Shown one piece after another: positions 1 to 9,424 of a DNA stretch of 64,000 nt (position 1 is its first letter; each line of letters begins with the position of its first letter). Position numbers and translations under genes: made by a program. The notes beneath the pieces are model-generated. The model was not told the DNA's origin, did not search any database, and was given only the letters and a program-made list of their open reading frames with translations. The stretch is from Actinomycetospora callitridis (GTDB lineage Bacteria > Actinomycetota > Actinomycetes > Mycobacteriales > Pseudonocardiaceae), in NCBI RefSeq assembly GCF_028737265.1, contig NZ_JAQZAK010000001.1, positions 248,001 through 312,000 of the forward strand, in the 5' to 3' direction.

Positions 1-80
1 AGCGGATCGAGCACCTGCGCGCCGAGGCGCTCGTCGAGGCGGTCCTCCAGCCGACCGTGCCGGTGACGGGGGCGGCATGA
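1..80 (+). CDS. 3' end of an unidentified gene (partial)
   Basis: An open frame enters from the left edge and ends at the TGA at 78-80, leaving about 25 residues that finish ...VLQPTVPVTGAA. The stop overlaps the ATG of the next gene (ATGA), so the two are probably co-transcribed and translationally coupled. Too little is visible to name the product. A TetR-type regulator tail would fit the context but is only a guess. Confidence 0.6.
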   Translation, partial: RIEHLRAEALVEAVLQPTVPVTGAA

Positions 81-850
81 CGACGGTGCTGGTCCACGGC
101 AACCCCGAGACCGCGGCCGTCTGGGACCCCCTGCTGGAGACGCTCGGGACGCTCGGTGTGCCGGGGGAGCAGGTGGTGCGCCTCTCCCCGCCCGGCTTCG
201 GGGCGCCGCTGCCCGACGACTTCCCGGCGACCCCGGAGGCCTACCGCGACTGGCTCGTCGGCGAGCTGGAGGCGCTCGTCGCGGAGCACGGCCCGGTCGA
301 CCTCGTCGGCCACGACCTCGGTGGCGGCCACACGCTGCGGGTGGCGATGACCCGGCCGGACCTGCTGCGCAGCTGGGTCAGCGACGTCATCGGGAGCTTC
401 GCGCCCGACTACGTCTGGCACGAGCTCGCGCAGCGCTGGCAGACGCCCGGCGTCGGCGAGTCCGACGTGGCCGAGCGCTTCGGCCCCGACCGTGACGTGG
501 AGGCCGTGGTGGCCCTGCTCGTCGGTCGCGGGATGCCCGAGGCGGTGGCGACGGAGGTGGTCGCGGGCCAGGACGAGGCCATGGGGCGCGCGATCCTCAC
601 GCACTACCGCTCGCTCGTGCCGCCGCGGATGGCCTCCGAGGGCGCGGGGCTGGCGGCGGCCGCACGGCGTCCCGGACTCGCCGTGATCGCCACCGGCGAC
701 CATGTCGTGGGCACGGACGCCCAGCGCCGTGCGATGGCCGAGCGCGCGGGTGCTCGCGTCGCGGTGCTCGACGGCCTGGGGCACTGGTGGTTGGCCGAGG
801 ACCCGCACCGAGCCGCCCGCGTGCTCGTGGACTTCTGGTCGTCGCTCTGA
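77..850 (+). CDS. alpha/beta-fold hydrolase
   Basis: A 257-residue single-domain hydrolase of the haloalkane dehalogenase/epoxide hydrolase branch. The N-terminal HGNP (about residues 7-10) forms the oxyanion region. The nucleophile elbow reads GHDLGGG with Asp80 in the nucleophile position, which distinguishes this branch from Ser esterases. A late Asp (ATGDHVVG) and a His in GLGHWW complete the likely triad. The ATG overlaps the previous stop, and the gene ends just before a cluster of intergenic hairpins. The substrate cannot be told from sequence. The Asp nucleophile favours epoxide or halide chemistry, but many such proteins are esterase-like. Confidence 0.85.
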   Translation: MTTVLVHGNPETAAVWDPLLETLGTLGVPGEQVVRLSPPGFGAPLPDDFPATPEAYRDWLVGELEALVAEHGPVDLVGHDLGGGHTLRVAMTRPDLLRSWVSDVIGSFAPDYVWHELAQRWQTPGVGESDVAERFGPDRDVEAVVALLVGRGMPEAVATEVVAGQDEAMGRAILTHYRSLVPPRMASEGAGLAAAARRPGLAVIATGDHVVGTDAQRRAMAERAGARVAVLDGLGHWWLAEDPHRAARVLVDFWSSL

Positions 851-1118
851 GGGACGGTCCCGACCCCGCGGAGGAAGCTTCGGAAATCGAAGCGTGGGCG
901 CGAGGGGTGGCCAGCACCCTCCATTTCGACCGGGTCGCGGCCCGACCTCGACCGACCTGCCAGGGACGCTTCGAAAACCGAAGCGTTCTCTGGACCGTCG
1001 GCTGCTTCGCGGGGCGTGGTCCAGTGGGATCCCTCGCCAACGCTTCGGTCATCGAAGCGTTGGCGCGAGGTGTCGGCGGCACCTACCGCTCGACTGGGGT
1101 CGCCGCCCGACGCACCCT
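851..1118. repeat. convergent intergenic region with three CTTCG-N5-CGAAG hairpins
   Basis: This gap lies between converging genes and has no coding potential. It holds three hairpins with the same core and different 5-nt loops: 877-893 (loop GAAAT), 966-986 (ACGCTTCG arms, loop AAAAC) and 1032-1070 (CCAACGCTTCG arms, loop GTCAT, extended by CCTCG/CGAGG with a 2-nt bulge). The 60 bases from 888 and from 1053 align without gaps at about 43 positions, so part of the region looks duplicated. The hairpins are probably bidirectional terminators without a U-tract. The same core recurs at 35248, 57235 and 57347. Confidence 0.7.
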
Positions 1119-2324
1119 TCACCAGGCGACGGGCAGGCGCTCCAGCCCGTGGATGGCGTGCTGGGTGGCCCAGGCGACCTCGTCGTCGGGGATCGCCAGG
1201 TGCAGCGTCGGGAAGCGGCGCAGCAGGGCCGGGAAGGCGATCCGCATCTCCATGCGGGCCAGTGGTGCGCCGAGGCAGTGGTGCACGCCGTGCCCGAAGG
1301 CGACGTGCGGCGTGGCGTCCCGGGTGACGTCGAGGCGGTCGGGGTCGTCGCCGACCGCCGGGTCGCGGTTGGCGGCCGGCAGGTTGAACACCACGAGGTC
1401 GCCGCGGTGGATCGTCGCGCCCTCGATCTCGACGTCGCGCAGCGCGAGGCGCGGCGAGCCGCTCGAGACGATCGACAGCCAGCGCATCAGCTCCTCGACG
1501 GCGGGCGCCACCGCGTCGTCGTCGTCGCGCACCGCGGCGAGCTGGTCGGGGTGGCGGAGCAGGGCGAGCGTGCCGAGACCGAGCATGTTGGCCGTCGTCT
1601 CGTGCCCGGCGACCAGCAGCAGGTTCGCGATGCCGACGAGCTCGTCGGAGGTGAGGTCGTCGGCGTGCTCGCGCAGGAGCATGCCGATGAGGTCGTCGCC
1701 CGGATTCCGCCGCGCCCGGGCCACCAGGGTCTGCATGTAGGCCAGGGCCTCGGCGGCGAGCGCCACGCGTCGCTCCTCCGGCAGCCCCGTGTCGAGCTGG
1801 GCACTCGTGCGCGCCTGGAACTCGTCCTGGTCGCCCGGCGGGACGCCGAGCAGCTCGCAGATGACGAGCGACGGGATCGGGAGCGCGTACTGCGCGACGA
1901 GGTCGGCGGGCGCGCCGGACCGCTCGAGGGCGTCGAGGTGGTGGTCGACGATCTCGACGATCCGCGGCTCCAGGCGGCGCATGCGGCGCACGGTGAACTC
2001 GCCGGCGAGCATCCTGCGCAGCCGCGTGTGCTCCGGCGGGTCGAGCGAGAGCAGGTTGCCGGTGCGGTCCCCGGAGAGCTGGCGGGGGTCGCGTCGGACC
2101 TCACCCGCGAGGTCGTCCGGGGTCCAGCCGTTGGCGAACGTGTCGGCGTCGCCGAGCATCCGGCGGACGTCGGCCTGCCGGGTCAGCAGCCACGCCGGCG
2201 GGCCGAACGGCGTCGGCACCCGGGCGATCCCGGCGCCGTCCCGCAGCTCCTCGGCGTCCGGGGCCGGGCCGAAGCCGGTGCGCCGGAGGTCGAGGGGGGT
2301 GGTGGTGCCGGGGGAGGGGGTCAC
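1119..2324 (-). CDS. cytochrome P450
   Basis: A 401-residue soluble bacterial class P450 monooxygenase. All family landmarks are present: the I-helix AGHETT (about 239-244) with the acid-alcohol pair for O2 activation, the K-helix ExxR (Glu278-Arg281 in EELMR), and the heme loop FGHGVHHCLG with Cys350 as axial ligand. The GTG start overlaps the TGA of the upstream TetR gene (GTGA), so the two form one operon and the regulator probably controls the P450. No ferredoxin or reductase is adjacent, so electrons must come from elsewhere. The substrate is unknown. Confidence 0.93.
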   Translation of the reverse strand: MTPSPGTTTPLDLRRTGFGPAPDAEELRDGAGIARVPTPFGPPAWLLTRQADVRRMLGDADTFANGWTPDDLAGEVRRDPRQLSGDRTGNLLSLDPPEHTRLRRMLAGEFTVRRMRRLEPRIVEIVDHHLDALERSGAPADLVAQYALPIPSLVICELLGVPPGDQDEFQARTSAQLDTGLPEERRVALAAEALAYMQTLVARARRNPGDDLIGMLLREHADDLTSDELVGIANLLLVAGHETTANMLGLGTLALLRHPDQLAAVRDDDDAVAPAVEELMRWLSIVSSGSPRLALRDVEIEGATIHRGDLVVFNLPAANRDPAVGDDPDRLDVTRDATPHVAFGHGVHHCLGAPLARMEMRIAFPALLRRFPTLHLAIPDDEVAWATQHAIHGLERLPVAW

Positions 2325-3016
2325 ACGGGCTCCTGGTCTGCCGTCGGGTGGTCCGGGGTGGCGGTCACGGGCGCGAGCCAGACGCCGATGAGCACGTCGA
2401 CGAGGCCGGTGGCGGTGTCGGCCCAGGTCGCCCGGGTGGTGGGGGCGCCGTCGGCGAGGGCGCGCTCGCGCTCGACGGGGACGTGCACGAGCAGGTGGCG
2501 CGCGACGTCGCCGCGCTCGCGGAACACCGCGGGGGGCAGGCTCGGCAGGCAGGCGTGCAGCCCGTCGAGGATGCGCAGCAGCGCCGGCGACGACAGCGAC
2601 TCGTCGACGAGGATCTCGCGCAGCGCGGGGTCGGTCATCACCTGTGCGCCGAAGCGGGCGTACCAGGTCGGCGATCCCAGCGTGGCGAGGTGGTCGAACG
2701 CCGGGCGCACGAGGCATGCGAGCCAGTCGCGCAGGTCGTCGCTGCCCGCGACCTGCTCGACCATCTCCTCGCGCGTGCGCTCGATCGCCGTCGTGTGGCG
2801 CCGCACGATGGCGCGGACGAGGTCGGCCTTGGTGCCGAAGTGGTAGCCGACCACCGCGGTGTTGCCCTGGCCTGCGGCGTCGGCGACCTGCCGGTTGGAC
2901 ACCCCGTGGACGCCGTGCTCGGCGAACAGGCGCTCGGCGGCGTCGAGGATGGTCGTCCGGGTGTGGGCGTTGCGGTCGGTCCGGGCGTTGCGGTCGGTCC
3001 GGGCCTTGGCGGGCAC
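2321..3016 (-). CDS. TetR/AcrR family transcriptional regulator
   Basis: A TetR regulator of about 231 residues. The N-terminal helix-turn-helix runs from TILDAAERLFAEHG to the YHFGTKADLV recognition region, and the remainder is a helical ligand domain. The GTG at 3016 places the domain close to the N-terminus. The same frame stays open to a TTG at 3052, but that TTG lies inside a TTGACA hexamer and would add a non-conserved leader, so I prefer 3016. The 3' end overlaps the P450 start. It probably represses itself and the P450 through the inverted repeat just upstream. Confidence 0.85.
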   Translation of the reverse strand: MPAKARTDRNARTDRNAHTRTTILDAAERLFAEHGVHGVSNRQVADAAGQGNTAVVGYHFGTKADLVRAIVRRHTTAIERTREEMVEQVAGSDDLRDWLACLVRPAFDHLATLGSPTWYARFGAQVMTDPALREILVDESLSSPALLRILDGLHACLPSLPPAVFRERGDVARHLLVHVPVERERALADGAPTTRATWADTATGLVDVLIGVWLAPVTATPDHPTADQEPV

Positions 3017-3048
3017 GGCACCGAGTGAACGACCCCACCTCGCATCTG

Positions 3049-3069
3049 TCAATCGAGTGCTTTAATTGA
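3049..3069. promoter_or_regulatory. putative operator upstream of the TetR-P450 operon
   Basis: TCAAT and ATTGA form an inverted repeat across an AT-rich stretch that stands out from the GC-rich surroundings. Read on the minus strand, CTCAATTAA and CTCGATTGA also form a direct repeat. A minus-strand TTGACA overlaps the site and could be a -35 box for the regulator gene. Position and symmetry suggest autoregulation. Binding is inferred. Confidence 0.35.
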
Positions 3070-3186
3070 GCGCCGTGTCCTCGGCACCCACGGCCGTGCC
3101 GTCCGTCGCCGGGTGATCGTCGGGGCCATCCCGCCGCGGCCGGCGTCGGTGGCCTCGAGCGGCGACCGGGTCCCGGTGCCGGTCCG

Positions 3187-3672
3187 CTAGAGCACCTGGT
3201 GCCCGTACATCTCGCCGAGCGGGTCGGAGATCAGCTCGATGCGCGCGCCGTCGGGGTCGCGGAAGTACACCGAGACGCCGCTGTGCACCTCGTGCTCGAC
3301 CCCGGCGTCGGCGAGGCGCCCCACGAGCTCCTCCCAGCGGGCCGGGTCGACGCTGATCGCGACGTGGTGCAGCCCGCCGAGCACCTCGGCGTACGGGCCG
3401 AGATCGAGGCCGGGGAAGTCGAAGAACGCGAGCAGGTTGCCGTTGCCGATGTCGTGGAAGAAGTGCGACGAGCCGGGGTAGTCGCGGTTGTCGATCAGCT
3501 CGGTGAGCGGGAAGCCGAGGACGTCCTGGTAGAACGCCACCGTCCGCTCGACGTCGCTCGACACGAGCGCCGTGTGGTGCAGGCCGCGGGCGGTGGACGC
3601 CGGCCGCTCGCCGACGGGACGCAGGTAGCGCTCGCGGACGGCGGCGCGGCGGGTCTCGATGTCGGTGCTCAT
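3187..3672 (-). CDS. VOC family protein (glyoxalase/dioxygenase fold)
   Basis: A 161-residue vicinal-oxygen-chelate protein. The metal-ligand region HHTALVSSDVERTVAFY (about residues 32-48) and the second half HHVAISV...YFRDPDGARIEL (C-terminal Glu ligand) give the usual paired beta-alpha-beta-beta-beta modules. It resembles the protein at 50697-51338, notably in the (H/F)F-DIGN region. It lies downstream of the FMN reductase on the same strand with a 26-nt gap, so it is probably part of the monooxygenase operon. The reaction is unknown. Metal-dependent ring cleavage or isomerisation would suit a catabolic set. Confidence 0.82.
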   Translation of the reverse strand: MSTDIETRRAAVRERYLRPVGERPASTARGLHHTALVSSDVERTVAFYQDVLGFPLTELIDNRDYPGSSHFFHDIGNGNLLAFFDFPGLDLGPYAEVLGGLHHVAISVDPARWEELVGRLADAGVEHEVHSGVSVYFRDPDGARIELISDPLGEMYGHQVL

Positions 3673-3698
3673 GGGCGTACCTCTCGGGTGGAGCGGGG

Positions 3699-4310
3699 TC
3701 AGCGGGACAGCAGGGCGGTGAAGTCGGGGACGTCGGCGAAGGGGTCGGCCGGGCCCGACGCCGGCCGGGCGGCGACCGCCGCGGCGAGTTCGGCGCCGGC
3801 GCGCTCGATGCGCGCGCCCAGCTCGCTGCCGACCCCGCCGGCGCCCCAGTCCTCGGACGCGGCGAACACCGCGGTGGGCACGACGGCGGCGTGCAGGTAG
3901 GAGAACAGCGGGCGCATCGCGTGGTCCAGCGCCAGCTGGTGGCGCGCCGTCCCCGCGGTGGCGCCGAGCAGCACCGGCGTGCCGTCGAGGGCCCCCCGGT
4001 CAAGGACGTCGACGAACGTCTTGAACAGGCCGCTGTAGGACGCCGAGAAGATCGGCGTCACGGCGATCACGCCGTCGGCGCCGGCGACGGTGTCGAGCAC
4101 CGGGCGCAGCGCGGCGTTCGGGAAGCCGGTGACGAGGTGGTCGGCGAGGTCGCGGGCGTGCTCGCGCAGCTCGACGACCTCGACGCGGACCTCGACCCCG
4201 CGCTCGCGCAGGGCCGCGGTCGTCGCGTCGGCGAGGCGGTCGGCCAGCAGCCGCGTCGACGACGGCGACGAGAGCCCGGCGCTGACGACGGCGAGGGTGC
4301 GGGTGGTCAT
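3699..4310 (-). CDS. NADPH-dependent FMN reductase, CE1759-like
   Basis: A 203-residue flavodoxin-fold reductase. The N-terminal VVSAGLSSPSSTRLLADRL is the phosphate-binding loop of NAD(P)H:FMN reductases, followed by the IFSASYSGLFKTFVD segment typical of the subgroup paired with LLM monooxygenases. It most likely supplies reduced FMN to the monooxygenase encoded immediately upstream in the same transcript. The ATG shares one base with the upstream stop (TGATG), showing tight coupling. Naming as CE1759-like rests on my recollection of the actinobacterial LLM/reductase pair. Confidence 0.88.
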   Translation of the reverse strand: MTTRTLAVVSAGLSSPSSTRLLADRLADATTAALRERGVEVRVEVVELREHARDLADHLVTGFPNAALRPVLDTVAGADGVIAVTPIFSASYSGLFKTFVDVLDRGALDGTPVLLGATAGTARHQLALDHAMRPLFSYLHAAVVPTAVFAASEDWGAGGVGSELGARIERAGAELAAAVAARPASGPADPFADVPDFTALLSR

Positions 4311-5401
4311 CAGACCGTCACCTCCTGGGCGAGGCGAGCCGCCACGAGCGACTCGTGGGTGGGGGCGTCGGGCACGTGCGCGGGCTTGCGGGCCGCGAAC
4401 TCGCGGCGCAGCACCGGCACGACCTCCTCGCCGAGGATGTCCAGCTGCTCGAGCACCGTCTTGAGCGGCAGCCCGGCGTGGTCGATGAGGAACAGCTGGC
4501 GCTGGTAGTCGCCGACGTAGTCGCGGAACCCGAGCGTCCGGTCGATGACCTCCTGCGGGCTGCCGACGGTCAGCGGCGTCTCGCGGGTGAAGTCCTCGAG
4601 CGACGGCCCGTGCCCGTAGACCGGGGCGTTGTCGAAGTACGGCCGGAACTCGCGGACGGCGTCCTGCGAGTTCTTCCGCACGAACACCTGGCCGCCGAGC
4701 CCGACGATCGCCCGGTCGGCGTCGCCGTGGCCGTGGTGCTCGAAGCGACGGCGGTAGAAGTCGACCATGCGCCGGGTGTGGTCGGCGGGCCAGAAGATGT
4801 GGTTTCCGAAGTAGCCGTCGCCGTAGAAGGCGGCCTGCTCGGCGATCTCGGGGCTGCGGATCGAGCCGTGCCAGACGAACGGCGCGACGCCGTCGAGGGG
4901 GCGCGGGGTGGAGGTGAAGCCCTGCAGCGGCGTGCGGAACGTCCCCTCCCAGTCGACGACGTCGGAGTCCCACAGCCGGCGCAGCAGCGCGTAGTTCTCC
5001 ACCGCCAGCGGGATGCCCTGACGGATGTCCTGGCCGAACCAGGGGTAGACGGGGCCGGTGTTGCCGCGCCCGAGCGTGAGGTCGACGCGGCCGCCGGAGA
5101 CGTGCTGCAGCATCGCGTAGTCCTCGGCGATCTTCACCGGGTCGTTGGTGGTGATCAGCGTCGTGGCGGTGGAGAGCTGCAGGCGCTCCGTGCGTCCGGC
5201 CAGGTAGCCGAGCGTCGTCGTGGGCGAGGACGACATGAACGGCGGGTTGTGGTGCTCGCCGAGGGCGAAGACGTCGAGGCCGACCTCCTCGGTCTTCTCC
5301 GCGATGCGCAGGACGGCCTGCAGCCGCTCGGCCTCGGTGGGGGCGAGGCCGGTCGTCGGGTCGGGGGTGATGTCGCTGACCGAGAAGACACCGAACTGCA
5401 T
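4310..5401 (-). CDS. FMN-dependent luciferase-like (LLM) monooxygenase, CE1758-like
   Basis: A 363-residue TIM-barrel monooxygenase starting MQFGVFSVSD. Conserved signatures include GLDVFALGEHHNPPF, LSTATTLITTNDPVKIAEDYAMLQ, SGGRVDLTLGRGNTGP and HGSIRSPEIAEQAA. It uses FMNH2 and O2, supplied with flavin by the reductase encoded next. The ATG at 5401 is chosen because AAGGAG lies 9 nt upstream; an earlier in-frame ATG would place that Shine-Dalgarno inside the coding region. A perfect AGTTGA/TCAACT operator sits just upstream, suggesting repression relieved by a substrate or oxidant. Confidence 0.9.
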   Translation of the reverse strand: MQFGVFSVSDITPDPTTGLAPTEAERLQAVLRIAEKTEEVGLDVFALGEHHNPPFMSSSPTTTLGYLAGRTERLQLSTATTLITTNDPVKIAEDYAMLQHVSGGRVDLTLGRGNTGPVYPWFGQDIRQGIPLAVENYALLRRLWDSDVVDWEGTFRTPLQGFTSTPRPLDGVAPFVWHGSIRSPEIAEQAAFYGDGYFGNHIFWPADHTRRMVDFYRRRFEHHGHGDADRAIVGLGGQVFVRKNSQDAVREFRPYFDNAPVYGHGPSLEDFTRETPLTVGSPQEVIDRTLGFRDYVGDYQRQLFLIDHAGLPLKTVLEQLDILGEEVVPVLRREFAARKPAHVPDAPTHESLVAARLAQEVTV

Positions 5402-5417
5402 GGCCCTGCGCTCCTTT

Positions 5418-5433
5418 AGTTGACGATTCAACT
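5418..5433. promoter_or_regulatory. AGTTGA-N4-TCAACT operator of the LLM operon
   Basis: A perfect 6+6 bp palindrome (AGTTGA, CGAT, TCAACT) lies 16 nt ahead of the LLM monooxygenase start. Size and spacing fit a winged-helix MarR or HxlR-type repressor. No such regulator is encoded nearby, so it would have to act from elsewhere. The binding protein is inferred from motif shape only. Confidence 0.5.
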
Positions 5434-5494
5434 TACATCCCGCAGAACCGCTGGGGCGGCGCGGCTATTCCGGGTGGACGTCCTACCGGGGTCG

Positions 5495-5523
5495 TTGACG
5501 CCCGGACGGGTCTCGGTTGTACT
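5495..5523 (+). promoter_or_regulatory. putative sigma70-type promoter for the FAD monooxygenase at 5631
   Basis: TTGACG (5495-5500) and TGTACT (5518-5523) are separated by exactly 17 nt, giving a good -35/-10 pair about 110 nt ahead of the coding start. The intervening leader contains no other gene. Confidence 0.4.
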
Positions 5524-5630
5524 CCAGGTGACAGGTGGATCTCACTGTTCCACGAACAGAGCAGTCGTCGACGCAGGAGCCGGTCTGAGCGGCCGATGTC
5601 GGTGACAGAAGGTGACGAAACGGAGTGGGC

Positions 5631-7310
5631 ATGGCGGACGAGGCGCAGGACGTCCTGGTGGCGGGGGCCGGCCCCGTCGGCCTGACCGCGGCGGTGGAGC
5701 TGGCGCGGCGCGGGGTGGCGGTCCGGGTGATCGACACGCTCGAGCAGCCGAGGCACTACGCCAAGGCCGTCGGGCTCCAGCCGCGGACGCTGGAGCACTG
5801 GGAGCGCACCGGCATGCTGACCGCGGCGCTCGACGAGGTCCAGACGATGCGCGGGCAGATCGTGCACGTCGACGGCGTCGAGGTCGCGCGCCTGGAGCTC
5901 CACCTGCCCCCGGACGTGCCGTACGGCTTCACGTCCCTGCCCCAGTACACGACCGAGCGCCTGCTCGCCGAGGAGCTGCACCGCCACGGCGGCACCGTCG
6001 AGCGCGGGGCCTCCCTGGTCGGCTTCTCCCAGGACGCCGACGGGGTGACCGCGCAGATCCGCACGTCCGCGGGCGAGGAGACCGTGCGGGTGTCCTACCT
6101 CGTGGGGGCCGACGGCGCCCACAGCGTGGTGCGCAAGGGGCTCGGGCTCGCCTTCGAGGGCGACGCGTTCGCCGAGGAGTACATGCTCGGCGACGTCGTG
6201 CTCGACTGGTCGCTGCCGCCGGGCTTCGGCGTCCGGCTGACGCGCACCGTCCCCGACGGCCCGGACGACATCCTCGTCGCCATCCCGCTCCCCGAGCACG
6301 GGCGCTACCGCATCTCGATGCTCGCCCCGCCCGAGCTCAGCACCCGCCCGGCGGCGGCCCATGCCGGCTCCGCTCCCGCCGACGACGTCGTCCACGGCCT
6401 GGAGTCCGGCCACGCCCCCGAGCTGCACCACCTCCAGGCCGTCGTCGACCGCCTCGCCCCGGAGCCGACGACCGTCTCCGACCTGCGCTGGTCGTCGGTG
6501 TTCCGCATCAGCCACCGGCTCGCCGACCGCTACGGGGTCGGGCGCGTGTTCATCGCGGGCGACGCCGCGCACATCCACCCGCCCACCGGCGGGCAGGGCA
6601 TGAACACCGGCATCCAGGACGCCCTCAACCTCGCGTGGAAGCTCGCGCTCGTCGTCGACGGCATCGCGGAGCCCACGCTGCTGGAGAGCTACCACCTCGA
6701 GCGCCACCCGGTGGGCGAGGAGGTCGTCGGGCGCACCGTGCGCCAGGCGCGGCAGGGCTTCGACGCCGACGACCCGGCGACGATGATGCGGCGCGAGGCG
6801 CAGCTGCTGGTGAGCTACCCGGTCAGCCCGATCGTCGGGGCCGCGGGGGCCGCCCTCGGGGTGCTCCCCGGCGAGCGGGCGCCCGACGCCCGCGGCCTGC
6901 GCCGGCCCACGGTCACCGACCCGCTGCGCCTGCACGCCGTGCTCGCGGCGACGGAGTTCGCGCTGCTCGCCTACGTCGACGACCTCGACCAGCTCGCCGA
7001 GGTCGCCGCCGCGCGGGCGGTCGCGGCCGCGAGTGCCCTGCCGGTGCGCGTCCACGTGGTCGGCGCCCCGGACCTCGGGCCCGCGCTGGACGCCACCGGC
7101 GAGCCGTACCTGCTCGACGGCGCCGGGGACCTCGCGGCCACCTACGGGGTGCGGGGCGGCGACGCGGTGCTCGTCCGGCCCGACGGCTACGTCGGCTGGA
7201 CCGCGCGCCCGCTCACGGCGGAGGCGCTCGCCCTCCACCTCGCCACCCTCACCCGGGCCCCCGAGGGCGCCGCGGCGGGCGCGGCCACCTCGGCTCAGGT
7301 CCCGCAGTAG
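5631..7310 (+). CDS. FAD-dependent aromatic monooxygenase (PheA/TfdB family)
   Basis: A flavoprotein hydroxylase of about 559 residues. The Rossmann motif [17 protein letters not shown] (about 12-28) binds the ADP moiety. [14 protein letters not shown] is the DG motif, and [18 protein letters not shown] is the GD motif contacting FAD ribose. The last 150 residues resemble the thioredoxin-like C-terminal domain of phenol and polyketide hydroxylases. The ATG at 5631 is chosen over the GTG at 5625 because GGAG lies 5 nt before it. The 3' end overlaps the convergent SelO gene by 16 bp. The substrate is probably a phenolic ring; whether degradative or biosynthetic is unclear. Confidence 0.88.
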   Translation: MADEAQDVLVAGAGPVGLTAAVELARRGVAVRVIDTLEQPRHYAKAVGLQPRTLEHWERTGMLTAALDEVQTMRGQIVHVDGVEVARLELHLPPDVPYGFTSLPQYTTERLLAEELHRHGGTVERGASLVGFSQDADGVTAQIRTSAGEETVRVSYLVGADGAHSVVRKGLGLAFEGDAFAEEYMLGDVVLDWSLPPGFGVRLTRTVPDGPDDILVAIPLPEHGRYRISMLAPPELSTRPAAAHAGSAPADDVVHGLESGHAPELHHLQAVVDRLAPEPTTVSDLRWSSVFRISHRLADRYGVGRVFIAGDAAHIHPPTGGQGMNTGIQDALNLAWKLALVVDGIAEPTLLESYHLERHPVGEEVVGRTVRQARQGFDADDPATMMRREAQLLVSYPVSPIVGAAGAALGVLPGERAPDARGLRRPTVTDPLRLHAVLAATEFALLAYVDDLDQLAEVAAARAVAAASALPVRVHVVGAPDLGPALDATGEPYLLDGAGDLAATYGVRGGDAVLVRPDGYVGWTARPLTAEALALHLATLTRAPEGAAAGAATSAQVPQ

Positions 7311-8770
7311 GTCACGTACGCCGCGGAGCCGGCCGGGTCGGGGGCCGCGTAGGCCTCCTGGCCCGGCTGCTCGGTGAACGGGTCGGCGAGCACCGCGACC
7401 AGGCGGTGGAACGGCCCGAGGTCGCCGTCGACGGCCGCGGCGAGCGCGGCCTCGACCTGGTGGTTGCGGGGGATGTAGACCGGGTTGAGGCGGTCCATGG
7501 CGTCGGCGATCTCCGCGGCGGGCCGGGTGTCGCCGGCCAGCGCGGCGTGCCAGCGCTCCAGCCACGCGTCGACGGCCTCCCGGTCGATCACGAGGTCACG
7601 CACCGGGGCGTCGTCCCCGCGGGCGGCCGACGAGAGCGCCCGGAAGAACCGCGTGTGGTCGGGGTGCTGGTCGGCCATCAGCGTGACCAGGTCCTCGACC
7701 AGCTCCGGGTGCTCCTCGGTGAGCCCGAGCTTGGCGTGCAGACCGGCCGACCGGTGCTGCGTGTAGCGCTCGCCGAACGCCGACACGGCGTCGGTGGCGA
7801 GCTGCACCGCGGTGTCGGCGTCGTCATCGATCAGTGACAGCAGGCTCTCGGCGAACCGCGCGAGGTTCCACTGCGCGACCGCGGGCTGACGGCCGTAGGC
7901 GTACCGCCCGCCGTGGTCGATGGAGCTGTACACCGTGGCCGGGTCGTAGGCGTCCATGAAGGCGCAGGGCCCGTAGTCGATGGTCTCGCCGGAGATCGTC
8001 ATGTTGTCGGTGTTCATGACGCCGTGCACGAACCCGACGTCCATCCACTGCGCGATCAGCGACGCCTGGGCCTCGACGACGGCCTCGAGCAGCGCGAGCG
8101 CCGGGCGCTCGGCCTGCGCCGCCGCCGGGTGGTGGCGCGTGATCGCGTGGTCGGTGAGGCGGCGCAGGAGGTCGGCGTCGCCGGTCGCCGCGGCGTACTG
8201 GAACGAGCCCACCCGCAGGTGGCTCGACGCGATCCGCGCCAACACCGCACCGGGCTGCGTCGTCTCGCGGGTCACGCTCTCGCCGGTGGTGACGACGGCG
8301 AGTGCCCGCGTCGTCGGGACGCCCAGCGCGTGCATCGCCTCGCCGATCACGTATTCGCGCAGCATCGGCGCGAGCGGCGCCCTGCCGTCCCCGCCGCGCG
8401 CGAACGGTGTGCGGCCCGAGCCCTTGAGGTGCAGGTCGCGCCGCCGGCCCGCGGTGTCGGTGAGCTCGCCGAGCAGCAGCGCCCGGCCGTCACCGAGGCG
8501 CGGGGAGTAGTTGCCGAACTGGTGGCCGGCGTAGGCCTGCGCCACCGGCGTCGCGCCGGCGGGCACGGCCGCGCCGGCGAGCACGGCGACGCCCTCGGGG
8601 CTGCGCAGCGCCTCGGCGTCGAGCCCGAGCTCGCCGGCGAGCTCCTCGTTGAGCGCGACGAGCTCCGGCGACGGCGAGGGCGCCGCCTGCCACGCCTGGT
8701 AGAGGCCCCCGAGGTCGCGGACGAACCAGTCGTCGAGAGCGAACAGCGGCCGGGTGTCGGCGACGGTCAT
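7295..8770 (-). CDS. selO: protein adenylyltransferase SelO (YdiU/UPF0061)
   Basis: A 491-residue pseudokinase-fold enzyme that transfers AMP to protein hydroxyls during oxidative stress. Family hallmarks are [37 protein letters not shown] (ATP and phosphate grip), [20 protein letters not shown], and [20 protein letters not shown], which carries the metal-binding Asn/Asp. It ends YCGT, the usual cysteine form of the redox tail that is selenocysteine in some homologues. The ATG at 8770 overlaps the upstream stop (ATGA), deciding the start over a GTG at 8788. It is coupled to a conserved unknown gene. Confidence 0.93.
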   Translation of the reverse strand: MTVADTRPLFALDDWFVRDLGGLYQAWQAAPSPSPELVALNEELAGELGLDAEALRSPEGVAVLAGAAVPAGATPVAQAYAGHQFGNYSPRLGDGRALLLGELTDTAGRRRDLHLKGSGRTPFARGGDGRAPLAPMLREYVIGEAMHALGVPTTRALAVVTTGESVTRETTQPGAVLARIASSHLRVGSFQYAAATGDADLLRRLTDHAITRHHPAAAQAERPALALLEAVVEAQASLIAQWMDVGFVHGVMNTDNMTISGETIDYGPCAFMDAYDPATVYSSIDHGGRYAYGRQPAVAQWNLARFAESLLSLIDDDADTAVQLATDAVSAFGERYTQHRSAGLHAKLGLTEEHPELVEDLVTLMADQHPDHTRFFRALSSAARGDDAPVRDLVIDREAVDAWLERWHAALAGDTRPAAEIADAMDRLNPVYIPRNHQVEAALAAAVDGDLGPFHRLVAVLADPFTEQPGQEAYAAPDPAGSAAYVTYCGT

Positions 8771-9393
8771 GGATCCGAGGTTAACCACGTCGGCTGATCG
8801 TCACGCCGGATCAGCGTCGTGATCCGCACCAGCGACGGCGCCGTGGGCGTCGAGCCGAAGCCGAAGTGCACGGGCGGGCGCACCGGTCCGAGCGCGCCCT
8901 GGTCGCGGCCCTCGAACGTCACCGCGGCGTCGACGACCCGGTGCAGGTCGCGGGCGCCGTAGTACTCGGTGCGCCCGCCCCCGGCGGTGCCGACCGTGCG
9001 GACGCCGGGCAGCACCCGGCGCGCGATCGCGTCGAGGGCGGCGATCCAGCGCGGCGCGGCGGCCAACCGCGACGGCACCGCGCGCAGCAGCCACCCGAGC
9101 GCCGGGCGCCCGCCGACCCGCAGCGTCACCTCCAGGTCGTCGGTGACGACCCGGTGGCAGTCCCCGAACTCCTCGTGCGTCACCGCCCCGAGGCGCGTCT
9201 CGTCGAACGTGTACGTGGCGCCGACGAACTCCGCGACCCGCTCGTCGGGGGCCAGGAGGATCCGGTGGCCGTCGGGACGCTCGACCATGACGTCGGTGAA
9301 CGCCCCGAGCGGTGACGTCGGCCAGTGCCCGATCACCACGCGCAGCCCGGCCGACGTGCCGAGGCCGGCGATCCACCCGTCGAAGCGCTCCAC
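8767..9393 (-). CDS. conserved protein of unknown function
   Basis: A 208-residue protein starting at a GTG. It has no signal peptide or membrane segment. Segments such as [26 protein letters not shown] and [12 protein letters not shown] look strongly constrained, consistent with an actinobacterial family I recognise only as hypothetical. Its stop overlaps the selO start by 4 bp, so it shares a transcript with SelO and may take part in the same stress response. No catalytic motif is evident. Confidence 0.75.
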   Translation of the reverse strand: MERFDGWIAGLGTSAGLRVVIGHWPTSPLGAFTDVMVERPDGHRILLAPDERVAEFVGATYTFDETRLGAVTHEEFGDCHRVVTDDLEVTLRVGGRPALGWLLRAVPSRLAAAPRWIAALDAIARRVLPGVRTVGTAGGGRTEYYGARDLHRVVDAAVTFEGRDQGALGPVRPPVHFGFGSTPTAPSLVRITTLIRRDDQPTWLTSDP

Positions 9394-9424
9394 GCCGCGG
9401 GCCTACCCGATCACGGGAAGCAGT

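Noticed and set aside
877..1070. The three hairpins as ends of an insertion sequence.
   Set aside because: No transposase gene or target-site duplication lies between or around them, and the same core occurs singly elsewhere.
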